A DNA stretch of 5,274 nucleotides. Origin: Desulfobulbaceae bacterium. GTDB taxonomy: Bacteria > Desulfobacterota > Desulfobulbia > Desulfobulbales > Desulfobulbaceae. Position numbers and translations under genes: made by a program. The stretch lies in NCBI GenBank assembly GCA_030633145.1, contig DAOVTM010000303.1, positions 1 to 5,274 of the forward strand, in the 5' to 3' direction. This document shows positions 1 to 5,274 of this stretch, piece by piece (position 1 is the stretch's first letter; each line of letters starts with the position of its first letter). Below the pieces are notes generated by a model, which saw only the letters and a list, made by a program, of their open reading frames with translations, ran no database searches and was not told the DNA's origin.

Positions 1-444
1 AAACGGTTCAGTACCACAATTCTGGCTGGTGAGCGCAATGCTCAGTTCCCTGCCAACGGTGATCTGTAGCAGTAGTTCAAACGCATAAGGCCAGAGAGCC
101 AGCGTTCTCTCTGAACTTGTCAGTTTGAGAATGATCTCGGAGGTATTTTCATCCAGTTCATCATCGCTGACAAACTCAAAAAGAGCAGTCCTGGCAAAAC
201 CGTGCTGGGGCAGGGTATCATCTGTAGCATCTGAGCCAAACCAGGGCCAACAGAGGGGAATTCCTCCTCTGATGGCCTTACCGGTTTTAAAATGGCTTTT
301 TTCACTGAGCCAGAGCAGGGGGCTTTTTCCTTTTCGCTGATACTGAAAAAGATGTCCACCCTGCAATGCCACTTTGGCGCAAGCACTGCTGTTCTGAATC
401 TCAATGTACGCAAAACCGGCAGCTTTTTCTTTGACTGTAATCAT
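1..444 (-). CDS. yeaD: Glucose-6-phosphate 1-epimerase (hexose-6-phosphate mutarotase, YeaD family), N-terminal part
   Basis: A 148-codon open frame runs from ATG at 444 to the left edge without a stop, so the C-terminal half is missing. The family (aldose 1-epimerase fold, about 270-300 residues) interconverts alpha and beta glucose-6-phosphate in the cytoplasm, and glucose-6-phosphate dehydrogenase uses the beta anomer. Visible family features, in order, are LQGGHLFQY (27-35), the LLWLSEKS segment (43-50), AIRGGIPLCWPWFG (57-70) and LPQHGFAR (78-85). Arg59, His81 and Arg85 correspond to conserved substrate-pocket positions. In E. coli YeaD the catalytic His lies in an LHTYF motif just beyond where this window ends, and the catalytic Glu is further on, so neither can be checked. 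An in-frame TAG seven codons upstream leaves ATG 444 as the only plausible start. The Shine-Dalgarno is weak (AGAAAG). The gene is last in the visible ED cluster, 111 bp after eda, which fits supplying the right anomer to the pathway. The family call is strong. Hexose specificity is inferred. Confidence 0.93.
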   Translation of the reverse strand, partial: MITVKEKAAGFAYIEIQNSSACAKVALQGGHLFQYQRKGKSPLLWLSEKSHFKTGKAIRGGIPLCWPWFGSDATDDTLPQHGFARTALFEFVSDDELDENTSEIILKLTSSERTLALWPYAFELLLQITVGRELSIALTSQNCGTEPF

Positions 445-448
445 TTTA

Positions 449-538
449 TCATCTTTCTGCTAGCTGTCCACTCATTTCCTCTGCATACTGATCAGCATGG
501 AGGCCAACCAGAAGATGGAGCAGAGTGTCAGTCTCCAT
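449..538 (-). CDS. Possible 29-codon small ORF between eda and the mutarotase (doubtful)
   Basis: An ATG at 538 opens 29 codons that end in TGA at 449-451, only 4 nt before the mutarotase ATG. The predicted peptide begins METDTLLHLLVG and continues with an acidic, helix-like stretch (HADQYAEEMSG). The frame stays open a few codons upstream, into the end of eda in another frame, with no better start codon. I see no convincing Shine-Dalgarno before ATG 538, and I do not recognise the sequence. Its only support is position: translation ending so close to the next start could couple mutarotase translation, whose own ribosome binding site is weak. It could equally be chance in a 111-bp spacer. Apart from this ORF the spacer (445-555) shows no hairpin or T-tract terminator and no obvious promoter. 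Confidence 0.15.
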   Translation of the reverse strand: METDTLLHLLVGLHADQYAEEMSGQLAER

Positions 539-555
539 CCATGCACGAAGCTGAA

Positions 556-1203
556 TCAGGCAATGGCTGCCCGAGCAAGATCAGTAATTCTCTGAAAGTC
601 ACCCTGTTCCAGGGCATCTGTTGGCGCAAGCCAGGAACCGCCGACACAGGCTACATTTTTCAGGCTCAGGTATTCCCTGAAATTATGCGGGGAAATGCCT
701 CCAGTTGGGCAGAAAGTGACCTGGGGAAAGGGGCCGCCAATGGATTGCAGCATCTTGATCCCGCCTGCGGCTTCTGCTGGATAGAACTTAAACTCTGTCA
801 AGCCGTATTCCATGCCGAGCATCAGTTCTAATGGTGTGGCAATGCCGGGGATGAGAGCTATGGGGCCGTTCACGGCGGCCTCAAGAAGAGTGGGGGTAAA
901 ACCGGGGCTGATAGCAAAGATACCACCAGCTTCGCTTACCGCCTTGAGGTCTGCCTCGTTGATCACTGTCCCGGCACCGACCACGGCATCGGGAACCTCT
1001 TCCGCGATTCGTTTGATGGCCTCGATAGCTATGGGGGTACGAAGGGTGACTTCCAGTACCCGGACACCGCCTGCTACAAGAGCCTTTGCAAGGGGGACGG
1101 CATGGTCAATATTGTTGATGACAATCACCGGCACAACAGGGCTGGTTTGCAGAACATCCAATGCGGATAGTTTCCAGTTATTCATTTTTTGTGTATTTGG
1201 CAT
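556..1203 (-). CDS. eda: KDPG aldolase (2-dehydro-3-deoxy-phosphogluconate aldolase)
   Basis: This cytoplasmic class I aldolase cleaves KDPG to pyruvate and glyceraldehyde-3-phosphate, the last step of the Entner-Doudoroff pathway. The 215-residue product is full length for the trimeric TIM-barrel family (E. coli Eda has 213). All catalytic residues are present at E. coli number plus 6: Glu51 in VLEVTLRT (general base), Arg55, the Schiff-base Lys139 in EFKFYPAE, and Thr167 in CPTGGIS. Other conserved segments are VVPVIVI (23-29), GAGTV (76-80), FAISPGFT (96-103), LIPGI (117-121) and CVGGSWL (186-192). The start is uncertain. ATG 1203 gives the extra residues MPNTQK, whereas ATG 1185 (Met7) aligns exactly with the E. 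coli start (MNNWK versus MKNWK). Neither has a clear Shine-Dalgarno; the nearest purine run is GGGA about 11 nt before ATG 1203. The gene is separated from edd by 218 bp carrying an inverted-repeat element, so it may be cotranscribed across it or have its own promoter. Confidence 0.97.
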   Translation of the reverse strand: MPNTQKMNNWKLSALDVLQTSPVVPVIVINNIDHAVPLAKALVAGGVRVLEVTLRTPIAIEAIKRIAEEVPDAVVGAGTVINEADLKAVSEAGGIFAISPGFTPTLLEAAVNGPIALIPGIATPLELMLGMEYGLTEFKFYPAEAAGGIKMLQSIGGPFPQVTFCPTGGISPHNFREYLSLKNVACVGGSWLAPTDALEQGDFQRITDLARAAIA

Positions 1204-1273
1204 AATAGTATTGTCCCGTTTTAGGGCATCTTTTATTTAATAGTTAGCTCTTTTGCTATGAGTTCACCTCAAC

Positions 1274-1384
1274 TGGTGCGCACAGCGCACCCTACATATT
1301 CGTTTTCACGATTTACCTGTAGGGTACGAGACTCCGAAGCCGTAGGCGCATCCCGCCAGAGTGTAGGGTGTGCTGTGCGCACCA
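1274..1384. repeat. MITE/REP-like element with 23-bp terminal inverted repeats in the edd-eda gap
   Basis: The arms at 1274-1296 and 1362-1384 are inverted copies that match at 22 of 23 positions. The left arm contains a perfect 7-bp hairpin, GGTGCGC-ACA-GCGCACC (1275-1291), followed by CTACA. The right arm has the same hairpin with one mismatch. Inside, TGTAGGGT recurs at 1318-1325, in the same orientation as in the right arm and inverted to the left arm. Small nested hairpins sit at 1300-1311 (TCGT/ACGA) and 1345-1357 (GGCG/CGCC). There is no coding frame of note and no transposase, so if mobile the element would be non-autonomous. No convincing target-site duplication is visible. GGTGCGC..GCGCACCCTAC-type palindromes are, from memory, dispersed repeats in several bacterial lineages. 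It occupies half of the 218-bp gap. The rest (1204-1273 and 1385-1421) is AT-rich and shows no gene, no T-tract terminator and no promoter I would defend. Confidence 0.75.
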
Positions 1385-1421
1385 TGTAGTGTCGATATAG
1401 AAAAAATAAGCGAGGTTTATA

Positions 1422-3251
1422 TTAAACTTCGTCAGTATAGGTAAAAATAGAACTGGCTCCCTCTTCCGCACCCAGCAGATTCTTACGCAGGGGAGCAAAT
1501 ATCTGTCTGCCCAGCCCGTGTCGGCTGGAGTCCAGATCATATTGATACGGGGTGCGTTTGTTCAGCTCATCCGCATCTACTTTCAGCTCTAAAACAGAGT
1601 TATGGGCATCCATGAGAATCATATCCCCATCCTGTACCTTTGCCAGCAGCCCTCCGGTGGCCGCCTCCGGGGTACAATGAATGGCAAAGGGAACCTTGCC
1701 AGAGGCACCGGAGAGTCTGCCATCAGTGACAAGGCCGACCTGATAGCCCCGATCCATGGTAATAGAGAGATGGGTAATCAGTTTATGCAATTCCGGCATT
1801 CCATTGGCACGGGGACCCTGGAAACGGACAACCGCCACCATATCCCGCTTTAGTTTATCGGCCTTAAAGGCATCTTCAAGCTCCTGCTGGCTGTTAAAGA
1901 CCATGGCAGGTGCCTCAACAAAGGTCTTCTCGCCATCGGCCAGGGCTGAGATCTTCATGATTGCCCGGCCAAGGTTGCCGGATAAGACCTTTATTCCTCC
2001 CATGGTCTCAAATGGCTCGCTAACCTTGGAGATAATGGTGGGGTCTTCTGCCTGTTTCGGGCCTTGCTGCCAGACCGCTTTTTCATCTTCAAGCAGCGGT
2101 GCTTCAGTATATCGGGCAAAGCCCTTTCCAGCCACGGTCTGCACGTCTTCGTGGATCAGTTCGCCCTCAAGCAGTTCTTTAACAAGCAGAGCCATCCCCC
2201 CGGCCTGCTGAAAAGAGTTGATGTCGCCTGACCCGTTTGGATAGATACGGACAAGCAGGGGGGTAATGTCTGAGAGTTCGGCAAAATCATTCCAGTCAAT
2301 TCGTATTCCAGCAGCACGGGCAATGGCGACCAGATGCATGGTTTCATTGGTGGAACCACCTGTGGCCATCAGCCCGACAATGGCGTTGACTATGGATTTT
2401 TCACTGATTATGTGGGCAAGGGGGGTGTAGTCCTCACCAAGATGGGTAAGGGAGGTAATCTGCTCTGCGGCAGAGCGGGTAAGTGCGTCACGCAGCACGG
2501 TACCAGCATTGACAAAGGAGCTGCCCGGCAGGTGCATTCCCAGCATTTCCGCCATCAACTGATTGGAGTTGGCTGTACCGTAAAAGGTACAGGTTCCAGG
2601 GCTGTGATATGCCTTGATTTCCGAGGACAGCAGCTCATCATGTCCCACCTCACCCTTGGCAAATGCCTCCCGAACCTTGTTCTTATCCTTATTGGCAATG
2701 CCCGAGGTCATGGGTCCTGCGGGAATCAGGATCATGGGAAGATGCCCGAACTGCAAACCACCCATCAGCAGGCCGGGCAGGATTTTATCACAGACCCCAA
2801 GCAGGATGGCACCGTCAAAGACGTTATGGGAAAGGCCGATGACCGTGGACATGGCAATCACGTCCCGGCTCACCAGGCTCATATCCATGCCCGGTTCTCC
2901 CTGGGTAACACCATCGCACATGGCAGGCACTCCACCGGCAAACTGGGCATTGCCGCCAGCCTGTGCAACCGCCTCTTTGATGATTTCAGGATATTTTACA
3001 TAGGGTTGATGCGCAGAAACCATATCGTTGTAGGCTGAAATGATAGCAATATTGGGGATGGTCTCATCAAGCAGCGAGCTGCGGCAGGTACCGACACAAC
3101 CGGCAAGATCATGAGCCAGGTTGGAGCAGGGGAGTTTATTGCGAAAGACCCCGTCACCCTTGGCCTCTGCCACCCTTTGCAGATATTTTTGCCGGTGCGG
3201 TTTACTCCGCTCGATGATTCGGTCAGTGACCTTTTGCACTGTTGTATGCAC
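1422..3251 (-). CDS. edd: Phosphogluconate dehydratase (6-phosphogluconate dehydratase)
   Basis: Edd dehydrates 6-phosphogluconate to 2-keto-3-deoxy-6-phosphogluconate (KDPG), the committing step of the Entner-Doudoroff pathway. It is a cytoplasmic, oxygen-sensitive [4Fe-4S] enzyme of the IlvD/Edd family. The product has 609 residues (E. coli Edd has 603) and is collinear with it throughout. Visible motifs are SYND-like SAYNDMVSAHQPY (72-84), GGVPAMCDGVTQG (106-118), GVCDKILPG (152-160, IlvD/Edd signature 1), HSPGTCTFYGTANSNQ (216-231), MATGGSTNETMHL (295-307) and TDGRLSGASGKVP (509-521, signature 2). Cys154 and Cys221 match the E. coli cluster ligands at identical numbering, and Cys112 lies in the conserved MCDG. 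The start is GTG at 3251, chosen because TAAGGAG ends 7 nt before it and the N-terminus aligns with E. coli. That Shine-Dalgarno overlaps the pgl stop, with 11 nt between the genes. The gene ends in TAA and is followed by the 218-bp gap to eda. The product is complete with no frameshift. Confidence 0.98.
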   Translation of the reverse strand: MHTTVQKVTDRIIERSKPHRQKYLQRVAEAKGDGVFRNKLPCSNLAHDLAGCVGTCRSSLLDETIPNIAIISAYNDMVSAHQPYVKYPEIIKEAVAQAGGNAQFAGGVPAMCDGVTQGEPGMDMSLVSRDVIAMSTVIGLSHNVFDGAILLGVCDKILPGLLMGGLQFGHLPMILIPAGPMTSGIANKDKNKVREAFAKGEVGHDELLSSEIKAYHSPGTCTFYGTANSNQLMAEMLGMHLPGSSFVNAGTVLRDALTRSAAEQITSLTHLGEDYTPLAHIISEKSIVNAIVGLMATGGSTNETMHLVAIARAAGIRIDWNDFAELSDITPLLVRIYPNGSGDINSFQQAGGMALLVKELLEGELIHEDVQTVAGKGFARYTEAPLLEDEKAVWQQGPKQAEDPTIISKVSEPFETMGGIKVLSGNLGRAIMKISALADGEKTFVEAPAMVFNSQQELEDAFKADKLKRDMVAVVRFQGPRANGMPELHKLITHLSITMDRGYQVGLVTDGRLSGASGKVPFAIHCTPEAATGGLLAKVQDGDMILMDAHNSVLELKVDADELNKRTPYQYDLDSSRHGLGRQIFAPLRKNLLGAEEGASSIFTYTDEV

Positions 3252-3258
3252 GATGGTT

Positions 3259-3265
3259 CTCCTTA
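3259..3265 (-). promoter_or_regulatory. Shine-Dalgarno of edd overlapping the pgl stop codon
   Basis: The coding strand reads TAAGGAG, then a 7-nt spacer, then GTG. The TAA is the pgl stop, so the ribosome terminating on pgl sits on the edd ribosome binding site. This site decides the GTG start at 3251 and predicts translational coupling of pgl and edd. Confidence 0.85.
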
Positions 3266-4015
3266 TTTTGCCCAGTATATTTTAATTTTTTTTGTGTTCT
3301 TTATCTTCTTTATGTTCTTTGTATTCTCTTTGCTCTCTTTATCTGCCTGCTGCAGGACATAGCGGATGGGCATCTCTTCCACAGCACCCGGTTGCATGGC
3401 CTGCTCAAGCACCTCCTTTTTATCCTGTCCTGTGATATGAAGAAAAAGCTGTCTTGAAGCGAGAATTTCCGGCAGGGTCAGGGTCATCCGCTCATGGGGT
3501 GCCGTTACCGGGGCAATTCCCATGCAGATCTTCCCTGAATCCATATCCGTTGCCTGGGGCAGTTTCACTGCTCCCGGAAACAGGGAGGCGGTATGCCCGT
3601 CATTGCCCATGCCAAGGATCAGGACATCAAAAGGACGCTGCAATTTTGCCAGATGTGCAGCACAGTCCGCTTCTCCTTCACCTGCTGTTGTTGCAGAATT
3701 CTTCATGCCGATGAATTGCGCTGCAGCCGCCTTGTTCTGCAAAAGATGGGTTCGCACCAAATTTTCATTGGAATCTGGGTCTGACGGCTCAACCCAGCGT
3801 TCATCAACCAGGCAGATATCAACCTGTTGCCAGTCAATGTCAATGGAAGACAGGCTCTTGAAGAGCTGCACCGGGGTTGAACCGCCAGATACTGCCAGGC
3901 TGGCTCGTCCCCTGCTGTTGATGCCCTCACTGAGCAGACTGGTTAGAGTCTTTTCCAGCTCAACACAGAGTGTATCACGATCTTTAAAAGAATGAAAATT
4001 CATTGATGGATTCAT
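3263..4015 (-). CDS. pgl: 6-phosphogluconolactonase, with a lysine-rich insert near the C-terminus
   Basis: Pgl hydrolyses 6-phospho-glucono-1,5-lactone to 6-phosphogluconate in the cytoplasm, feeding Edd directly. It belongs to the DevB/Pgl branch of the glucosamine-6-phosphate isomerase fold. At 250 residues it is of normal length or slightly long. Motifs are LAVSGGSTP (40-48, phosphate binding), VDICLVDERWV (65-75) followed by SNE (82-84), the family hallmark GMGNDGHTASLFPG (135-148), and APHERMTLT (172-180). After PIRYVLQQ (216-223), the usual short link to the final strand is replaced by about 20 residues rich in Lys, Asn and Glu (224-243), encoded by 9-bp units. The family-type ending IYWAK (246-250) follows. 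The start at ATG 4015 is preceded by AGGAG at 7 nt, inside the end of the AOR gene. Met5 (4003) is a less likely start. The gap to the AOR stop is 2 nt, so translation is probably coupled. Glucosamine-6-phosphate deaminase is excluded by the hallmark motifs and the ED neighbours. Confidence 0.96.
   Translation of the reverse strand: MNPSMNFHSFKDRDTLCVELEKTLTSLLSEGINSRGRASLAVSGGSTPVQLFKSLSSIDIDWQQVDICLVDERWVEPSDPDSNENLVRTHLLQNKAAAAQFIGMKNSATTAGEGEADCAAHLAKLQRPFDVLILGMGNDGHTASLFPGAVKLPQATDMDSGKICMGIAPVTAPHERMTLTLPEILASRQLFLHITGQDKKEVLEQAMQPGAVEEMPIRYVLQQADKESKENTKNIKKIKNTKKIKIYWAK
3287..3340 (-). repeat. Degenerate 9-bp tandem repeat inside pgl (six units)
   Basis: Six consecutive 9-bp units on the coding strand read AAAGAGAGC, AAAGAGAAT, ACAAAGAAC, ATAAAGAAG, ATAAAGAAC and ACAAAAAAA. 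They encode KES, KEN, TKN, IKK, IKN and TKK. The unit length is a multiple of three, so gain or loss of units keeps pgl in frame. The tract is nearly pure purine on the coding strand and much more A-rich than the rest of the gene, which suggests local slippage expansion rather than selected protein sequence. Confidence 0.8.
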
Positions 4016-4017
4016 CT

Positions 4018-5274
4018 TTACGCTCCTGCCAGACCCATAATGGCCTTGCCGTATTCGCTTTTTAAGGCATCCAGGTATGTTGGGTCAATGGAACCCTTCC
4101 AGGTCTTGATTTTAAAGAACCGTTTTGGGATGGTGATACCTTCCGGGGTAAAGCCGGTTCCAATCCTGCTCTGCCAGCGGAGTTTCTGGATATGTTGGCC
4201 AATAGGTTCTATATTGCCAGCCAGTTCCGGGTAGCCAACAACATTCAGGCAATCAGCCAGCAGGTCATCTTTATAGACCCCTCTGGCAAAGAGGCAGGCA
4301 ACCATGGAGGTCATAAAGGCCCGCTCCGCTTCATCGTTAATCAGGAAATCAACCACTCCGCTGATATCCTGATCCGAGTGTTTCTGGTCGTAGGCGTATC
4401 CGCCGCTGTCAAGATGAGAATGCCTGAATCCCAGAGACTGGGCAGTAAAAAAGACCTCACCTGTGGCGTATCCTGCCATCTCCTGACCAAGGACGCAGGC
4501 AAAGTCTGCGCCGCCATATTCAGCAGCGGCCTTGAGTGTTCCCTGACCGAGCAGCCTGTAAAAACTATTCACCCCATTGCCCAGCATCTTGGTTGCCTGC
4601 TGATAGTTTTCTGCGTTGCCAAAGGAGAGTTTGACCTTTGTCTCTTTTTCAGAAATTAACCCTTTTTCAACGGCCTCTGTAGCCCAGGCAAGAGCCACTC
4701 CCCCTGACATGGCATCCAGCCCTGCCTTTTCCATACAATCAAGGATGTTTAACACGCCACGAGGTTCTGTCACCCCCAGCATGGTACCCAGGGAAAAGAT
4801 CATCTCGTAATCATAGGCAACCTGTTTAAAGGTGTAGCGATGATTGGCATCAAACATCTCACGGACGCAGCCTATATGGATACAGCCCACCGGGCAGCCT
4901 GAACAGGCTGAGTTGCGGAGCAGGGTATCCTCTGCAAATCGCTCACCGTTTATCTGCTTAATGGCAGGGTCGCTGGTGGCCTGTAGATTCCGCCAGGGCA
5001 GGGACTCAATATCATTAAGACCCTGCAAGTTGGCAGGGGTACCCAGGTTATGATATTTTTTCATCATATCAGTGGCGGTAACCTGCTGATACACCTTGGC
5101 AAAGAGCTTGCCGTATTCTTTGTTGTCTGGCTGGGGAAACACAGCATCCCCGTGGATGATAACCGCCTTGCAGTTTTTGGCACCCAGTACTGCCCCGCCG
5201 CCCAGGCGACCAAAATGACGGTAGGTATCGACGTTGATATTGGCCATGGCAGCACCGTTTTCACCAGCAGGGCC
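4018..5274 (-). CDS. Aldehyde:ferredoxin oxidoreductase (AOR) family protein, C-terminal part
   Basis: The frame is open from the right edge to TAA at 4018-4020, giving 418 visible residues. Family members have about 600, so about 190 N-terminal residues (the main tungsto-/molybdopterin domain) are missing. ATG 5247 is an internal Met, because GPAGEN, an AOR hallmark, precedes it. These cytoplasmic enzymes oxidise aldehydes to acids and reduce ferredoxin. Counted from the first visible residue, RHFGRLGGGAVLGAKNCKAV is at 19-38 and the [4Fe-4S] motif CSGCPVGC has Cys124, Cys127 and Cys131. The probable fourth ligand is Cys327, 203 residues after the first (206 in Pyrococcus AOR). YEMIFSLGTMLGV, AGLDAMSGG and a late IPKRF follow the family order. 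The second pterin motif, classically DxxGLC, reads TSMVAC here, so this is a divergent subgroup. Substrate is unknown. Placement directly upstream of pgl, edd and eda suggests a sugar-derived aldehyde such as glyceraldehyde-3-phosphate, but this is inference. YdhV-like or generic AOR activity remains possible. Confidence 0.93.
   Translation of the reverse strand, partial: GPAGENGAAMANINVDTYRHFGRLGGGAVLGAKNCKAVIIHGDAVFPQPDNKEYGKLFAKVYQQVTATDMMKKYHNLGTPANLQGLNDIESLPWRNLQATSDPAIKQINGERFAEDTLLRNSACSGCPVGCIHIGCVREMFDANHRYTFKQVAYDYEMIFSLGTMLGVTEPRGVLNILDCMEKAGLDAMSGGVALAWATEAVEKGLISEKETKVKLSFGNAENYQQATKMLGNGVNSFYRLLGQGTLKAAAEYGGADFACVLGQEMAGYATGEVFFTAQSLGFRHSHLDSGGYAYDQKHSDQDISGVVDFLINDEAERAFMTSMVACLFARGVYKDDLLADCLNVVGYPELAGNIEPIGQHIQKLRWQSRIGTGFTPEGITIPKRFFKIKTWKGSIDPTYLDALKSEYGKAIMGLAGA
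4023..4027 (-). promoter_or_regulatory. Shine-Dalgarno of pgl within the end of the AOR gene
   Basis: AGGAG lies 7 nt before ATG 4015, inside the last codons of the AOR gene, and the AOR stop TAA falls between it and the start. This fixes the pgl start at 4015 rather than Met5 at 4003. It implies that the two genes share a transcript and are translationally coupled. Confidence 0.85.

Noticed and set aside
120..413. Minus-strand 97-codon frame in the mutarotase region
   Set aside because: It is a different frame of the same strand. The mutarotase frame with AIRGGIP and QHGFAR is the real one, open to the window edge.
292..831. Plus-strand open frame of 179 codons crossing the eda-mutarotase gap
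   Set aside because: It overlaps the antisense of the mutarotase start and the end of eda, both clear from protein motifs. Its translation is not protein-like.
1240..1274. Possible sigma70-like promoter for eda (TTGAGG and an AT-rich stretch)
   Set aside because: No -10 hexamer with a good match stands at 16-18 bp from TTGAGG; the best AT-rich hexamers are too far away. Not strong enough to list.
1401..1406. Run of A on the plus strand (T-run after edd) as a rho-independent terminator
   Set aside because: No GC-rich hairpin precedes the T-run on the minus strand. The hairpins of the repeat element come after it, so it does not form a terminator.
2334..3038. Long plus-strand open frame (234 codons) opposite edd
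   Set aside because: It lies wholly antisense to a full-length Edd whose motifs are intact, and its translation shows no recognisable domain. It is a coding shadow.
4018..5247. Treating ATG 5247 as the start of the AOR gene
   Set aside because: The frame continues upstream with GPAGENGAA, a conserved internal AOR segment, and the N-terminal pterin domain is missing. The gene therefore extends beyond the window.

Overview
The window carries one strand of metabolism. Five genes lie head to tail on the minus strand, so transcription runs from the right end to the left. In transcription order they are: the C-terminal two thirds of a tungsten/molybdenum aldehyde:ferredoxin oxidoreductase (AOR) family protein (4018-5274, cut by the right edge); 6-phosphogluconolactonase pgl (3263-4015); phosphogluconate dehydratase edd (1422-3251); KDPG aldolase eda (556-1203); and the N-terminal half of a hexose-6-phosphate mutarotase of the YeaD family (1-444, cut by the left edge). 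No RNA gene, CRISPR array, transposase or tRNA was seen.

Together the genes form an Entner-Doudoroff (ED) pathway cluster. The mutarotase interconverts the anomers of glucose-6-phosphate, Pgl hydrolyses 6-phosphogluconolactone, Edd dehydrates 6-phosphogluconate to KDPG, and Eda splits KDPG into pyruvate and glyceraldehyde-3-phosphate. Glucose-6-phosphate dehydrogenase (zwf) is the missing step and would have to lie outside the window. The unusual partner is the AOR-family enzyme. Its stop codon is 2 nt from the pgl start, and the pgl ribosome binding site lies inside its last codons, so the two are almost certainly co-expressed. An AOR in an ED operon suggests ferredoxin-linked oxidation of an aldehyde, possibly the glyceraldehyde-3-phosphate made by Eda. 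That is inference only.

The AOR-pgl-edd block is tightly packed (gaps of 2 and 11 nt). The edd-eda gap is 218 bp and holds a 111-bp element bounded by near-perfect 23-bp inverted repeats, which looks like a non-autonomous miniature (MITE/REP-like) insertion. The eda-mutarotase gap is 111 bp and contains only a doubtful 29-codon ORF. A second oddity is a lysine-rich stretch encoded by six 9-bp units near the end of pgl, inserted just before the conserved final strand.

Organism: Edd and Eda are of the proteobacterial type, with residue numbering that parallels E. coli. Base composition looks moderate (about half GC by eye). A ferredoxin-linked AOR points to an anaerobe or facultative anaerobe, for example a Desulfobulbales-like bacterium or another anaerobic proteobacterium. 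This assignment is weak.
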